A DNA stretch of 38,457 bases from JBAZJI01 sp964596325. GTDB taxonomy: Bacteria > Patescibacteriota > Minisyncoccia > Minisyncoccales > JAGOPM01. The number at the start of each line of letters is the position of its first letter. Positions within the stretch are counted from its first letter, which is position 1. The notes below the pieces were generated by a model. That model was given only the letters and a program-made list of their open reading frames with translations, did not search any database and was not told where the DNA came from. The translations under genes were made by a program, and so were the position numbers. Positions 24,801-32,476 of the stretch are shown piece after piece. The stretch is from the NCBI GenBank assembly GCA_964596325.1, contig CAZQSQ010000007.1:1-38457 (forward strand), written 5' to 3'.

Positions 24801-26005
24801 AGCCTGATAATCCGCACATACGATTCTTCAATTCTTTCGCGCGGAATTTCACCCTCTACCACCGCATCGTAAATGGCATTATAAGCCCGACTGGCTATGA
24901 CCGGATCGTATTTTTTCAAATTATTACTGATAAGGATAATATCACAACCCGCATTTATAGATTCGATGATGGCACGCTTCAGCCCGAACTCATCAAGAAT
25001 CCCCATTTGCATATCATCGGTTATAACCACACCCTCGAAGCCCAGCATTTTGCGCAAAATTTCATTGACGAATTTGCCCGACATCGAGGCGGGATATTTG
25101 CTATCAATCCGCCGGTTGTAAATATGGCTTACCATCACGGCGCGGGCAGTCCCATCTTTAATAAGAGATTCAAATGGCTCAATTTCCCGGCTTTGGTATT
25201 GCCCGGTTATATCCGCTTTAGCTACATGGTTGTCTACCGTGGCATTGCCCTGCCCGGGAAAATGCTTCAAAGCTGTTACCACGCCCTTTTTATCATGCTC
25301 GACGATAAAAACTCGGGCAAAATCAGAAACAACTTTGGGGTCCGAAGAAAATGACCGGCCCAATTTGCCGATTATAGGATTGGCTGGGCTATCCAAATCC
25401 AAAACAGGCGCCAGATTAAAATTAATCCCCGCCTCATCAAGCTCTTCAGCCAAACCGGAATAAACTTGTCCGGCATAAGCTAAATCCTTCTTGCTGGCCA
25501 CTGCTTTGGCTGAAGGAATTTCCTTGAAACCGTATTTACTGGAAAGCCGGTTAACCGGCCCGCCTTCTCCATCAACGGATATTAAAAGTGGAGTCGCGGC
25601 ATAACTTTGTAATTGATTAGTTAAAGCCAATAACTGTTTGGGGCTTTCGATATTGCGGAGCGCCGCACCATTGGTTAAATCTTTATCAAACAAAATAACT
25701 CCCCCAATCCCCAATTCACGCACTGCCACGGCGATATCGGATTCCGCCGGAGCCTGCGTCCCGCGAAAGCCCACCATCAGCATCTGGCCGATCATATTTT
25801 CAATCTTAACATTGCGCAAAATTTCCTCCTCTTCCTGCTTGGTCTTAGGGGAATTGGAAACAGAAGCCGACAGCGGATTTTTATCTCCTTTTGAAAAAAA
25901 GCGCGAGAAATTGCCCGTGCCGCTGGCCGAAAAATAAATTGCCGCTACTGCCAAAATTAAGGCAATAAAGAGCAAAACTTTTTTTGTAGAAATTTGCGCT
26001 CCCAT
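24801..26005 (-). CDS. GH3-family beta-N-acetylhexosaminidase-like (NagZ-like), membrane-anchored, 3' partial
   Basis: About 401 residues are visible. One N-terminal hydrophobic helix (about 9-28) followed by a Ser/Lys-rich linker indicates an anchored or secreted enzyme. Catalytic features are KHFPGQGNATVDNH (about 247-260), which keeps the Asp-x-His dyad used by NagZ although the usual second His of GHG is Gln, SVDGEGGPVNRL (about 143-154) and VITDDMQMG with the nucleophile Asp near 329. NagZ enzymes remove GlcNAc from cell-wall muropeptides. The ATG at 26005 was chosen over two upstream GTG codons because a promoter -10 ends seven bases before it. The C-terminus is lost in the gap. Confidence 0.88.
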
Positions 26006-26012
26006 CACCACA

Positions 26013-26041
26013 ATGATAAAAGTTAAAAATGATTAAAGCAA
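26013..26041 (-). promoter_or_regulatory. Promoter of the GH3 gene, leaderless
   Basis: On the minus strand TTGCTT (26036-26041), a 17-base spacer and TATCAT (26013-26018), seven bases before the ATG. The same TTGCTT -35 is seen at typA. Confidence 0.55.
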
Positions 26042-26082
26042 ACTGTGGATAATTAGCCCATAAAAACAAATTTTAGGCAAGA

Positions 26083-26105
26083 AAAAACCCCTTTGACAGG
26101 GGTTA
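26083..26105 (-). terminator. Terminator of the five-gene cassette, overlapping the last stop codon
   Basis: On the minus strand AACCCCTGTCAAAGGGGTT followed by TTTTCTTG. The stem begins inside the final codons of the PurA-like gene. Confidence 0.85.
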
Positions 26106-27500
26106 TAAATAATTGCCGATTTGCGCCTTTTCTGAGTTTTTCCCACCCATGGAAAGGATACCGATCGGAGCGCCGAGTTCGCTTTCGAGATAGCAGTGCA
26201 AATCCGCGCCGTTGGAAAATTTTTCCCAAGTTTTCGGTTTAACCTTGAAAAGAATTTCCGCGGCTTGGCTGCGGGCTAGCTTGCTTAAGGCATTCTCGCT
26301 GCGTATCCCGGTAATTTCTATCTCACCACAGGACATTTCGCGCCAATGGAAAGCTTGAAGCTTTTCCTTGTCGCCTTTTTGTGGGGAAAAAGAATAAGAT
26401 GTGCAGACAAGTATCTCTGTCAGGGGCGCTATCTGATCAATGCAGGTCAGGGCTAAAACATCTGGCCGGCCGCCGGCATTAATGGAATATTTAAGTAGAA
26501 CCATGTCTAGCCAGCCAAAACGCATTTGGCCTTGCCAGGGATTGGGCCCATTGAAATCGTCATGAAATGATTGGGGAATCTTTTCCATAGCCGTAGGCAA
26601 CGGACCCTCGCCATGGCGCACCACATAACTGCGAATAATGCCAATGGCCTTGCTCTGATAAGTCGGCAAGTATCCGGAAATTAGCTTGCGGGCTGCACTG
26701 ATTGCCACCTCGGAATTGGTTACATAGGGTAAGAACCCGATGCGCCTATCCAAGAGCGTGCCCTGAGTGCTTTCCAAAACCGCCACTCGGCCCGAATCTT
26801 CCAATTCGCCGAAATATTGCCCGTCGTCTTTGATGATTGTGGTATATTCTTGGCAATAAGGCAGCCAATTGTCCAAAACGGCATCCAGAATGCAAGGCTT
26901 GGTGGCCTTTTTCCAAATTTCTTCGGCTGACGTTCCAATCTCTTTAGCTAGAGGTTGGGCCTCTAAGAGCAGACGCTCTTGGCAAAGGCGTAATTTCTTG
27001 GCCAAAATATCTTGGTCGAGCAAGTCACGGGCCCGAGGGGCATCGCTATAATCCTTGGCATAATCCACAGCTGTGCCCACGCCCATGCCGCAGGTCCCAT
27101 GCCCCCGCCCTTCAGTTTGGCACCAATAAAATTCTTGGATACGGCGCAAGGCCGTATGCCAAGGCGTCATAATGACACACTCCCCGTCAATCGTCAGGCG
27201 ATTCATAACATCGTTGATGCCTTTAGTCGCCAAAGCTTCGGCTTCCCGAATAAAATCTCCGGGCTCAATGACCATTCTCCGAGAAATGTGCGTACGTACT
27301 CCCGGATTAAGCATGCCCGAGCCGAATTGGGCAAAAGTGTGGTGCAAACCTTGAGCGTGGCAAATATTGTGCGCTGCCTGTGGCCCGCCACAATAGCGGA
27401 TAACATCAACTTGGGGTGCATATTGGCCGCAAAGCCAATCAACAATACTCCCCTTGCCTTCATCTCCCAAGAATAACCCCGCCGCAATATAAGCTTTCAT
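26103..27500 (-). CDS. Divergent adenylosuccinate synthetase-family (PurA-like) enzyme
   Basis: The 465-residue protein has the PurA fold: the P-loop GDEGKG with the catalytic aspartate at residue 13, GGPQAAHN (38-45) in place of GGxNAGHT with the catalytic histidine kept (44), ESTQGTLLDRRIGFLPYVTNS, RHGEGPLPT and RFGWLD. PurA couples GTP hydrolysis to joining aspartate to a purine 6-carbon. Several signature residues differ (AAHN, GTCGMGVGTAVDY for GRGIGPAYEDK), so the substrate may not be IMP. The ATG at 27500 shares a base with the previous stop (TAATG), showing coupling. No purB or other purine genes are near. It is the last gene of the cassette. Confidence 0.85.
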   Translation of the reverse strand: MKAYIAAGLFLGDEGKGSIVDWLCGQYAPQVDVIRYCGGPQAAHNICHAQGLHHTFAQFGSGMLNPGVRTHISRRMVIEPGDFIREAEALATKGINDVMNRLTIDGECVIMTPWHTALRRIQEFYWCQTEGRGHGTCGMGVGTAVDYAKDYSDAPRARDLLDQDILAKKLRLCQERLLLEAQPLAKEIGTSAEEIWKKATKPCILDAVLDNWLPYCQEYTTIIKDDGQYFGELEDSGRVAVLESTQGTLLDRRIGFLPYVTNSEVAISAARKLISGYLPTYQSKAIGIIRSYVVRHGEGPLPTAMEKIPQSFHDDFNGPNPWQGQMRFGWLDMVLLKYSINAGGRPDVLALTCIDQIAPLTEILVCTSYSFSPQKGDKEKLQAFHWREMSCGEIEITGIRSENALSKLARSQAAEILFKVKPKTWEKFSNGADLHCYLESELGAPIGILSMGGKNSEKAQIGNYL

Positions 27501-28411
27501 TACAGCTCTCCAAAACGGATATTCTGCCATGCTTTAATGTGTTCCACCGCTTTAGAAAATAATTCCAAGTTGCAGCAAATCCCATCGGAAAGCATGAAAT
27601 TTTCATATCCCATTTCTTGGAGCATTTCCAAGTCCGAAAAATCCCTCAAATCCGGTTCAGAATTTTTTTCCAGACTGGTCATAATCCGCGAAGCAACAAT
27701 AGCATTGGGGTCTTTGGAGATTATAGAATCCAAACAACGGATTATCTCGGCTTTCTGAGCCCCCATGTTAATATACAAATCATCGCGGGCGGCCATTAGC
27801 GAGAGACCGGTTTTATCAATCTTTCCCCATTGGCCCAAAACAAACTTCATGCCGCGCCTACTTTCAATTTTGAGCACGGCCTGGGCTTGCGGGTCAAGAG
27901 CGCGGAGTTCCTCAATATCCTTTACGCCCTCCACAAAAGAAAGCATATAGTTATGAAAATCTAGCTCCTTCCCGGCTTTAATCCAACGCTTGTCGCTTTC
28001 AGTCAAAAAACCATCAATCTCCAAAGACTCATCAAGGATGTTTATCGCTTGGCCCTTGCCCACAATGTAATCAGGCCGGGTTTCCAGAACAAGCTTGTTA
28101 CCGCCAATAATCTCGGTGACCAAACCCCGGCAATCCTTGAAAAGCACTTCGCAGGGCAAATTGACTTTGATTTTATGACTGATTTCCACCAGCTCATAGC
28201 AGGTATCACCAAAAGATGTGATGCGCAGTTGCCGGCATTTCAAATCAACCCAAAGCGGTTTTTTCCCGGCCAAAGCCAACATATCTTTGAGAGTTTCTTT
28301 CTCGCTTTTAAGAATTGGCATTGAGGTATTTATTCTCAACCCGTCAATACTTGGACAGCGAGCAATATCAGCCTTGTGCTGGCGTAAGGGCGGCAAAGTA
28401 GCAATCAGCAT
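27500..28411 (-). CDS. Pyruvate-kinase-like TIM-barrel protein without the C-terminal domain
   Basis: The 303-residue protein follows the pyruvate kinase order: LIATLPPL (for IVATIGP), LRINTS (for RLNFSHG), VDLKCRQLRI (for DTKGPEIR), a small B-domain-like insert ending VGKGQAINIL, LTESDKRWI and FHNYMLSFVEGVKDIEELR, then VLKIESRRG with Lys181 and Glu183, MAARDDLYI with the second metal-ligand Asp, and ASRIM with PDLRDFSDLEML. The key Lys and acidic ligands survive, but the substrate Thr is Ser, KGPEIR is lost, and the allosteric C-domain is absent (normal enzymes are about 470 residues). It may be a repurposed enol-chemistry enzyme. A strong SD (GAGGAGG) precedes the ATG. Confidence 0.75.
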   Translation of the reverse strand: MLIATLPPLRQHKADIARCPSIDGLRINTSMPILKSEKETLKDMLALAGKKPLWVDLKCRQLRITSFGDTCYELVEISHKIKVNLPCEVLFKDCRGLVTEIIGGNKLVLETRPDYIVGKGQAINILDESLEIDGFLTESDKRWIKAGKELDFHNYMLSFVEGVKDIEELRALDPQAQAVLKIESRRGMKFVLGQWGKIDKTGLSLMAARDDLYINMGAQKAEIIRCLDSIISKDPNAIVASRIMTSLEKNSEPDLRDFSDLEMLQEMGYENFMLSDGICCNLELFSKAVEHIKAWQNIRFGEL

Positions 28412-28441
28412 ATTTTCCTCCTCTTCTTGGCTATAAATAAA

Positions 28442-28464
28442 GGGCGGATAGCTCCGCCCCTATG
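28442..28464 (-). terminator. Hairpin between the vWA and pyruvate-kinase-like genes
   Basis: On the minus strand GGGCGGA-GCTA-TCCGCCC followed by TTTATTTAT, in the 65-base spacer. It could be a weak terminator or attenuator that lowers expression of the two enzyme genes relative to the upstream regulators. Confidence 0.55.
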
Positions 28465-28476
28465 TTTTGCATCGGC

Positions 28477-29436
28477 TTAGAGCCTGTCTGCACCACCATT
28501 ATTCTTCCTGGCCGCCTCGCCCAATTCCTTGAAGCTATCAACCTCGGTGATTGAAAGCGTATTGGCCAAAGGCGTCAAAGCCCTTGTAACTTCGTCGATT
28601 CTTCCGGTGTCTTGCCCGCGGCTGGCCATATCGATTGCGTAAGCATCAAGATCTCTGGCCTTACTAACCATCGAAATTATACCCAGCATATCATCAACGC
28701 AAGCCTTGGGATCTTTGAGCTCAATGAAGCGCTCCCCAATCAGGCTCTTCCATCTTTTACAGACAGTTGAATCATCTCCGTCATATTCTTTGTGCAAAAC
28801 AAAAAACTTGAATTTGTCGGAAATTTTTTGGAAAATTTTCTCAGACGGGATATCGCTTTGCAGATTTTCACCGATTACTTCCTCGACTTGCTTGCGTTTA
28901 AGCTTAGGATAAACGCTTTCGTCCTCCAAAAGGAAAAAGAAAGGCAGTTCGGCCATAGAGATGTCGCAGTGCTCGTTGAAGTAATGGGCAGCCAGTTCAT
29001 AGGACTCACAATTTTGGGCGCCACCTTTTCCTTCCAAATAAATTTTGGCGATCTGGTCGTCAATGGCTTGGCCCTGGGCAAAATCACAAACCTGAAGCGG
29101 AGCATCATCGCTATACGCATCACCAACTGCCACAATGCAGATGGAAGGGTCGGGCAAATATTTATTCTTATCCATCTCACCCCAGAACATAGGGAGCTTG
29201 TCATAAATAATCTTGGTCCAATTCCCCATAGAGCCAGTTACATCCACTGCTACTACAATGGGGTTTTTGTGTTCGCAACGAATATCCCTCTTAAAAGGAT
29301 TGAGATCCATATGAAGGGAATGTTCGTTAAACGCCCTATTCGAATCGTCGCTGTAGTCAAAACCACCGCTAGAACCTTTGCCTTTATAGACATCGCGATC
29401 ATAAGAATCGCTATAACTTCCGCCACCACCACCCAT
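28477..29436 (-). CDS. Glycine-rich vWA-domain protein with MIDAS
   Basis: The 319-residue protein opens with a Gly/Ser/Tyr/Asp-rich ~35-residue segment (MGGGGGSYSDSYDRD). A von Willebrand A domain starts near residue 59: VVAVDVTGSMG carries the metal site D65-x-T67-x-S69, and VAVGDAYSDD supplies the further acidic residues. EGKGGAQNCESYELA and FFFLLEDESVYP follow the vWA order. There is no signal peptide, so it is cytoplasmic. Similar Gly-led vWA proteins, often beside kinase-like proteins, occur in other bacteria (from memory). It is likely a scaffold or metal-dependent binding partner. A perfect AAAGGAGG precedes the ATG, 25 bases after the pseudokinase gene. Confidence 0.82.
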   Translation of the reverse strand: MGGGGGSYSDSYDRDVYKGKGSSGGFDYSDDSNRAFNEHSLHMDLNPFKRDIRCEHKNPIVVAVDVTGSMGNWTKIIYDKLPMFWGEMDKNKYLPDPSICIVAVGDAYSDDAPLQVCDFAQGQAIDDQIAKIYLEGKGGAQNCESYELAAHYFNEHCDISMAELPFFFLLEDESVYPKLKRKQVEEVIGENLQSDIPSEKIFQKISDKFKFFVLHKEYDGDDSTVCKRWKSLIGERFIELKDPKACVDDMLGIISMVSKARDLDAYAIDMASRGQDTGRIDEVTRALTPLANTLSITEVDSFKELGEAARKNNGGADRL

Positions 29437-29461
29437 TATTTCCTCCTTTCAAGGAAACACT

Positions 29462-30550
29462 TCAAGCTGCCCATGCAGCCTCACGATAACCTGTTCCAAA
29501 AAGCCCTTCACACATCAAGTCCCAACGCTCGCATAACCGCCAAGCATCATCAAAACGCTTTCGGGCATCGTCTTCAACCATTCTGGTAATCAGCTCGCGC
29601 ATTTTTTGCGGCACAATCAAAGGGAAAGTTTTTTTTGCACAATCGCCGCCCAAAAGATTTATGGCGATTTGCCCAATAGAGTAAATATCCATGGCTGGGC
29701 TGGGCTTTTCCTTGCGATAAACCTCCGGGGCCGAGTAATCTTTACAGGCGCCCGAGATTTTCTCGCCGGTTTTGGGATTGGCAACCGCAAAAAAGAAATC
29801 GCAGAAGTAAATTTTGCGTGAGGTTAAATCCAAAATCGTGTTGTTGGGCGCAATAGAACCATGAATGACGTTTTTGGAATGCAGATTTCCCAAAGAAAAC
29901 AACGCTGTCAAAATTATCCAGGCGACATGTTTTGGTTCAAGGCCGCTGTGCCTCTGTTGCCTAAGCGTGGCCAAATCTACCCCTTCAGAATAGCGCATAA
30001 TCAAACCAAGTTTTTTCCCATAGCTTACCTTGTCGAAAACAAGCGGATATCGGGGATCTTCAAACTGTTTGAAAATTGCCATTTCTCTCTGGAGTAAATC
30101 ATTATCAGCCTCACTTCTGGCGATTTTGGCCACTACCCGAAGATTCTGGCCATTCTTGCAATACGTTTCGCCCAAATAAAGGTCCACAATTTTCCCCTCG
30201 AAAAGCTTTTCATAAAAACGATAATCACCATTTTTGGTTGAAAAACTTATCGCGGGATTTTTATTGCAGGGTTGGCGGAATCCGTAAATTCCGCGCTCAA
30301 TTTTAGCCCGGGCTTCCTCGCGCAAAGCGTTAAGCATCCTGGTCGTTTCTGTGGCCATGGCTAAAATAGCCGGACTCTCGCAGCGATAGCGATCAGGATG
30401 ACAAACGGCGACCAAGCTCCGATAGCGCTGCCTTAAAACTTCAATGGGGGGATTTGAACCTCCCAAATCACCAAACAAATCCTCGGCCAGTGGCGCAACT
30501 CTTAAGGCATCAAAAATTGCCTGAAGGCTGAGCCTCGCAAAATCAATCAC
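29462..30550 (-). CDS. J-domain/protein-kinase fusion, probable pseudokinase
   Basis: The 362-residue protein has an N-terminal J-domain with the HPD triad at residues 51-53. A protein-kinase domain spans about 105-345. The ATP-site lysine (VVAKIA, K142), the helix-C glutamate (QREMAIF, E156), an APE motif (SAPEVY) and the metal Asp in CDFFFAV (D251) are kept. The catalytic loop reads HGSIAPNN (230-237), so the proton-acceptor Asp is Ser and the usual Lys is Ala. Phosphotransfer is therefore doubtful; it may bind ATP as a switch. The J-domain implies a DnaK/Hsp70 partner. GTG start with AAAGGAGG. It lies 15 bases after the P-loop kinase gene. Confidence 0.85.
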   Translation of the reverse strand: MIDFARLSLQAIFDALRVAPLAEDLFGDLGGSNPPIEVLRQRYRSLVAVCHPDRYRCESPAILAMATETTRMLNALREEARAKIERGIYGFRQPCNKNPAISFSTKNGDYRFYEKLFEGKIVDLYLGETYCKNGQNLRVVAKIARSEADNDLLQREMAIFKQFEDPRYPLVFDKVSYGKKLGLIMRYSEGVDLATLRQQRHSGLEPKHVAWIILTALFSLGNLHSKNVIHGSIAPNNTILDLTSRKIYFCDFFFAVANPKTGEKISGACKDYSAPEVYRKEKPSPAMDIYSIGQIAINLLGGDCAKKTFPLIVPQKMRELITRMVEDDARKRFDDAWRLCERWDLMCEGLFGTGYREAAWAA

Positions 30551-30565
30551 GGCAAACCTCCTTTT

Positions 30566-31213
30566 TTACCACGCTGAGCATACTACAATATCCAGCCACT
30601 CTCTTTGAGAATAGCCAAACCTTTCAAAACAACTTTGGGCATGCAAAAAGCGAGAAATTATTTCCGGCTCATCCATGCCATAAATCCTATCGCGGACTAA
30701 ACGGCGCTGCAAACGAGTGAAAAACGGGGCGTATGCCCAGATATTGAAGGTCTTGGGCAGTAAATCCCGGCAAAACAGGATAGAATAAAGGCCCTCAATA
30801 ATGATAAGTTTGCTGCTGCGCATTATCCGGTCAAAACTGGGTTGGCGTCTATTGCCAGCCAAATCATAACTAGGATAAATTATCTCCCGGCCGGCCGCCA
30901 AGGCCGCCACCGCTTTTCGCAAATCACTATAACGATAGGATTGTGGCCAATCAAAAGAGCTTGCTCCATTTTCCGCTCGAGGCAATTTGCAATCGTCAAT
31001 GTCGCGGAACCAATCGTCCATCCGCAAAACCGCCGCTGATTGGCCAACTTTTTGGGTATAAACCAGAGCCAATTCCTCTCCGAGAGTAGTTTTCCCAGAG
31101 CAAGAAGGCCCGCTAATACATACCAAAAGGGGCGCCGCTCCTGAGCTGGAAATTTGGTTTAGTAAAATGCTTTCCGCTTCCTCCTTACCTATAAAGCATC
31201 CTATTCCTTGCAT
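30566..31213 (-). CDS. Uridine-kinase-like P-loop nucleoside or small-molecule kinase
   Basis: The 215-residue protein has Walker A GPSCSGKTT at about residues 35-43, LRMDDWFRD (as in the DDFY motif of uridine kinases), IIIEGLYSILF (Walker B-like) and RLQRRLVRDRIYG, the lid arginines of the uridine kinase / phosphoribulokinase family. It should phosphorylate a nucleoside, pantothenate-like or sugar substrate. The exact one is unknown, and it is not clearly Udk. First gene of the cassette, with a perfect AAGGAGGAAA SD before the ATG. Confidence 0.82.
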   Translation of the reverse strand: MQGIGCFIGKEEAESILLNQISSSGAAPLLVCISGPSCSGKTTLGEELALVYTQKVGQSAAVLRMDDWFRDIDDCKLPRAENGASSFDWPQSYRYSDLRKAVAALAAGREIIYPSYDLAGNRRQPSFDRIMRSSKLIIIEGLYSILFCRDLLPKTFNIWAYAPFFTRLQRRLVRDRIYGMDEPEIISRFLHAQSCFERFGYSQREWLDIVVCSAW

Positions 31214-31245
31214 TTTCCTCCTTATTTAGTTATTAATGTACCATT

Positions 31246-31274
31246 TTTTTACAATAATTATCAGGATTAGTCAA
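31246..31274 (-). promoter_or_regulatory. Putative promoter of the five-gene cassette
   Basis: On the minus strand TTGACT (31269-31274), a 17-base spacer and a weak -10 TAAAAA (31246-31251). The poor -10 suggests that an activator or other control may be needed. Confidence 0.45.
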
Positions 31275-31360
31275 TCTAATCGCCCAAAATCCGATTTTTA
31301 CAAAATCGAGCCGAATTTGTGCAGAATCCCCATCTAATTATGCATTTTAGTCCCAAGTAT

Positions 31361-31391
31361 AAAAAATACTCAGGCTTTTAATTACCTGAGT
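31361..31391 (-). terminator. Terminator of the surface-protein operon
   Basis: On the minus strand ACTCAGG-TAATTAAAAG-CCTGAGT followed by ATTTTTT, 20 bases after the FN3 gene stop. Confidence 0.85.
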
Positions 31392-31411
31392 TTATAAAGA
31401 AAAATTCTACC

Positions 31412-32476
31412 TTAAAATATCAAAATAATTATTATCGTCAGCACAATCAAAACAACGATTCCGATACAAATGTTTTTGGGATTGACCAAAAAATTCTCCC
31501 CGCTTGGCCGGTCACTGACCTTTGGCAAGGTGGCTGTGGCTGCTTGCTCGGCCTTTTCTTGGCCTTGAGCTTTTTCAGTATTAAAACCCTCCTGAAGCTC
31601 TTTATCTTCGCTTGGAGCCGTGACGGGAATGCCCGCCTCCCCTGTCGGTTTGCTCGAGGAGCTACCATCAAAAAATTCCTTGGGCAATACTGGCTGGCTC
31701 TTGGGGCCCGCTAACAAGCTGGGGATTTTTTTAGCCAGTTGGCTTAATAATTCGTCTTTGTCCGGGCTAAAACTTGACTCGACAAAAATACTTTTAATCG
31801 GCTCCTTCTGGCTTTGGAAACGGACATAAACTATTTTTTCTCCCACGCCCCCTGAAAGCCGCCACTCCACCTCCGGTTGAAATTTTTCCCACTGGGCGTC
31901 CCTGAAACTCGGATCATTGCTTATTTCCAAATGCGTGGCTCCGGGCGCTTCAAATTTCAAAATCACTTTTTGCCCAGAAATCCCCGTTGACCCACCGCTA
32001 TAGGTTATCTTAAAAGAGGAAACCGGAAATTTATTTTCCCCCACAACCTTCTGCCCGGGCGAAGGCACAAAGCCGCTTTGCGCCGGTGTCGAAGTGGGCT
32101 CAACAGGAGGCAAAGCCAAAGTCGTAACGAATATCGCCTCACTTAAAGCCGATTCTACGCCCGCACCATCCAATGAGGAAACCCGATAGCTATAAACGGT
32201 CGAAGGCGATAAGGAACTGTCTTGGTAAGTGGTAGTAGAAATTTGAGTAAGTAAAACATCATTGCGGTAAATTCGATACGCACTGGCTCCGGCCACCTCG
32301 CCCCAATTCAAAATTACTGATGATGTAGAAACCGCCGAGGAAACCAAATCACCGGGCGCGGGCGTCGAATATACGTTTACCTGCGTTACGGTAGTTTCAG
32401 CCAACAAAAAACCTTGCGGTATTAACGCAATCACGGCAAACGCCCAAAGAAAAATTTTAATTATTTTTCCGGCCAT
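31412..32476 (-). CDS. Membrane-anchored fibronectin type III protein
   Basis: The 354-residue protein has a signal peptide (about residues 6-26), one FN3 domain (about 40-120, with SVILNWGEVAGASAYRIYRN and STVYSYRVSSLDGAG), a second beta-rich domain (about 150-235), then a long polar, low-complexity stalk and a C-terminal membrane helix (VLTIIIILIF end). It is therefore displayed on the cell surface and tethered at its C-terminus. It is the last gene of the surface operon and overlaps the DUF916-like gene by 16 bases, which implies linked translation. Confidence 0.85.
   Translation of the reverse strand: MAGKIIKIFLWAFAVIALIPQGFLLAETTVTQVNVYSTPAPGDLVSSAVSTSSVILNWGEVAGASAYRIYRNDVLLTQISTTTYQDSSLSPSTVYSYRVSSLDGAGVESALSEAIFVTTLALPPVEPTSTPAQSGFVPSPGQKVVGENKFPVSSFKITYSGGSTGISGQKVILKFEAPGATHLEISNDPSFRDAQWEKFQPEVEWRLSGGVGEKIVYVRFQSQKEPIKSIFVESSFSPDKDELLSQLAKKIPSLLAGPKSQPVLPKEFFDGSSSSKPTGEAGIPVTAPSEDKELQEGFNTEKAQGQEKAEQAATATLPKVSDRPSGENFLVNPKNICIGIVVLIVLTIIIILIF

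Noticed and set aside
24515..26011. A 498-residue frame running from the GH3 gene across the N gap
   Set aside because: Past the gap it translates the truD region in the wrong frame; the GH3 gene is simply truncated at 24801.
26103..27500. Phage-type PurZ (diaminopurine synthesis)
   Set aside because: As I recall, PurZ replaces the catalytic Asp of GDEGKG; here Asp13 is present, and no phage genes or companion enzymes are visible.
28792..29589. 265-residue plus-strand frame
   Set aside because: It is antisense to the vWA and pseudokinase genes, whose domains, SDs and spacing are clear.
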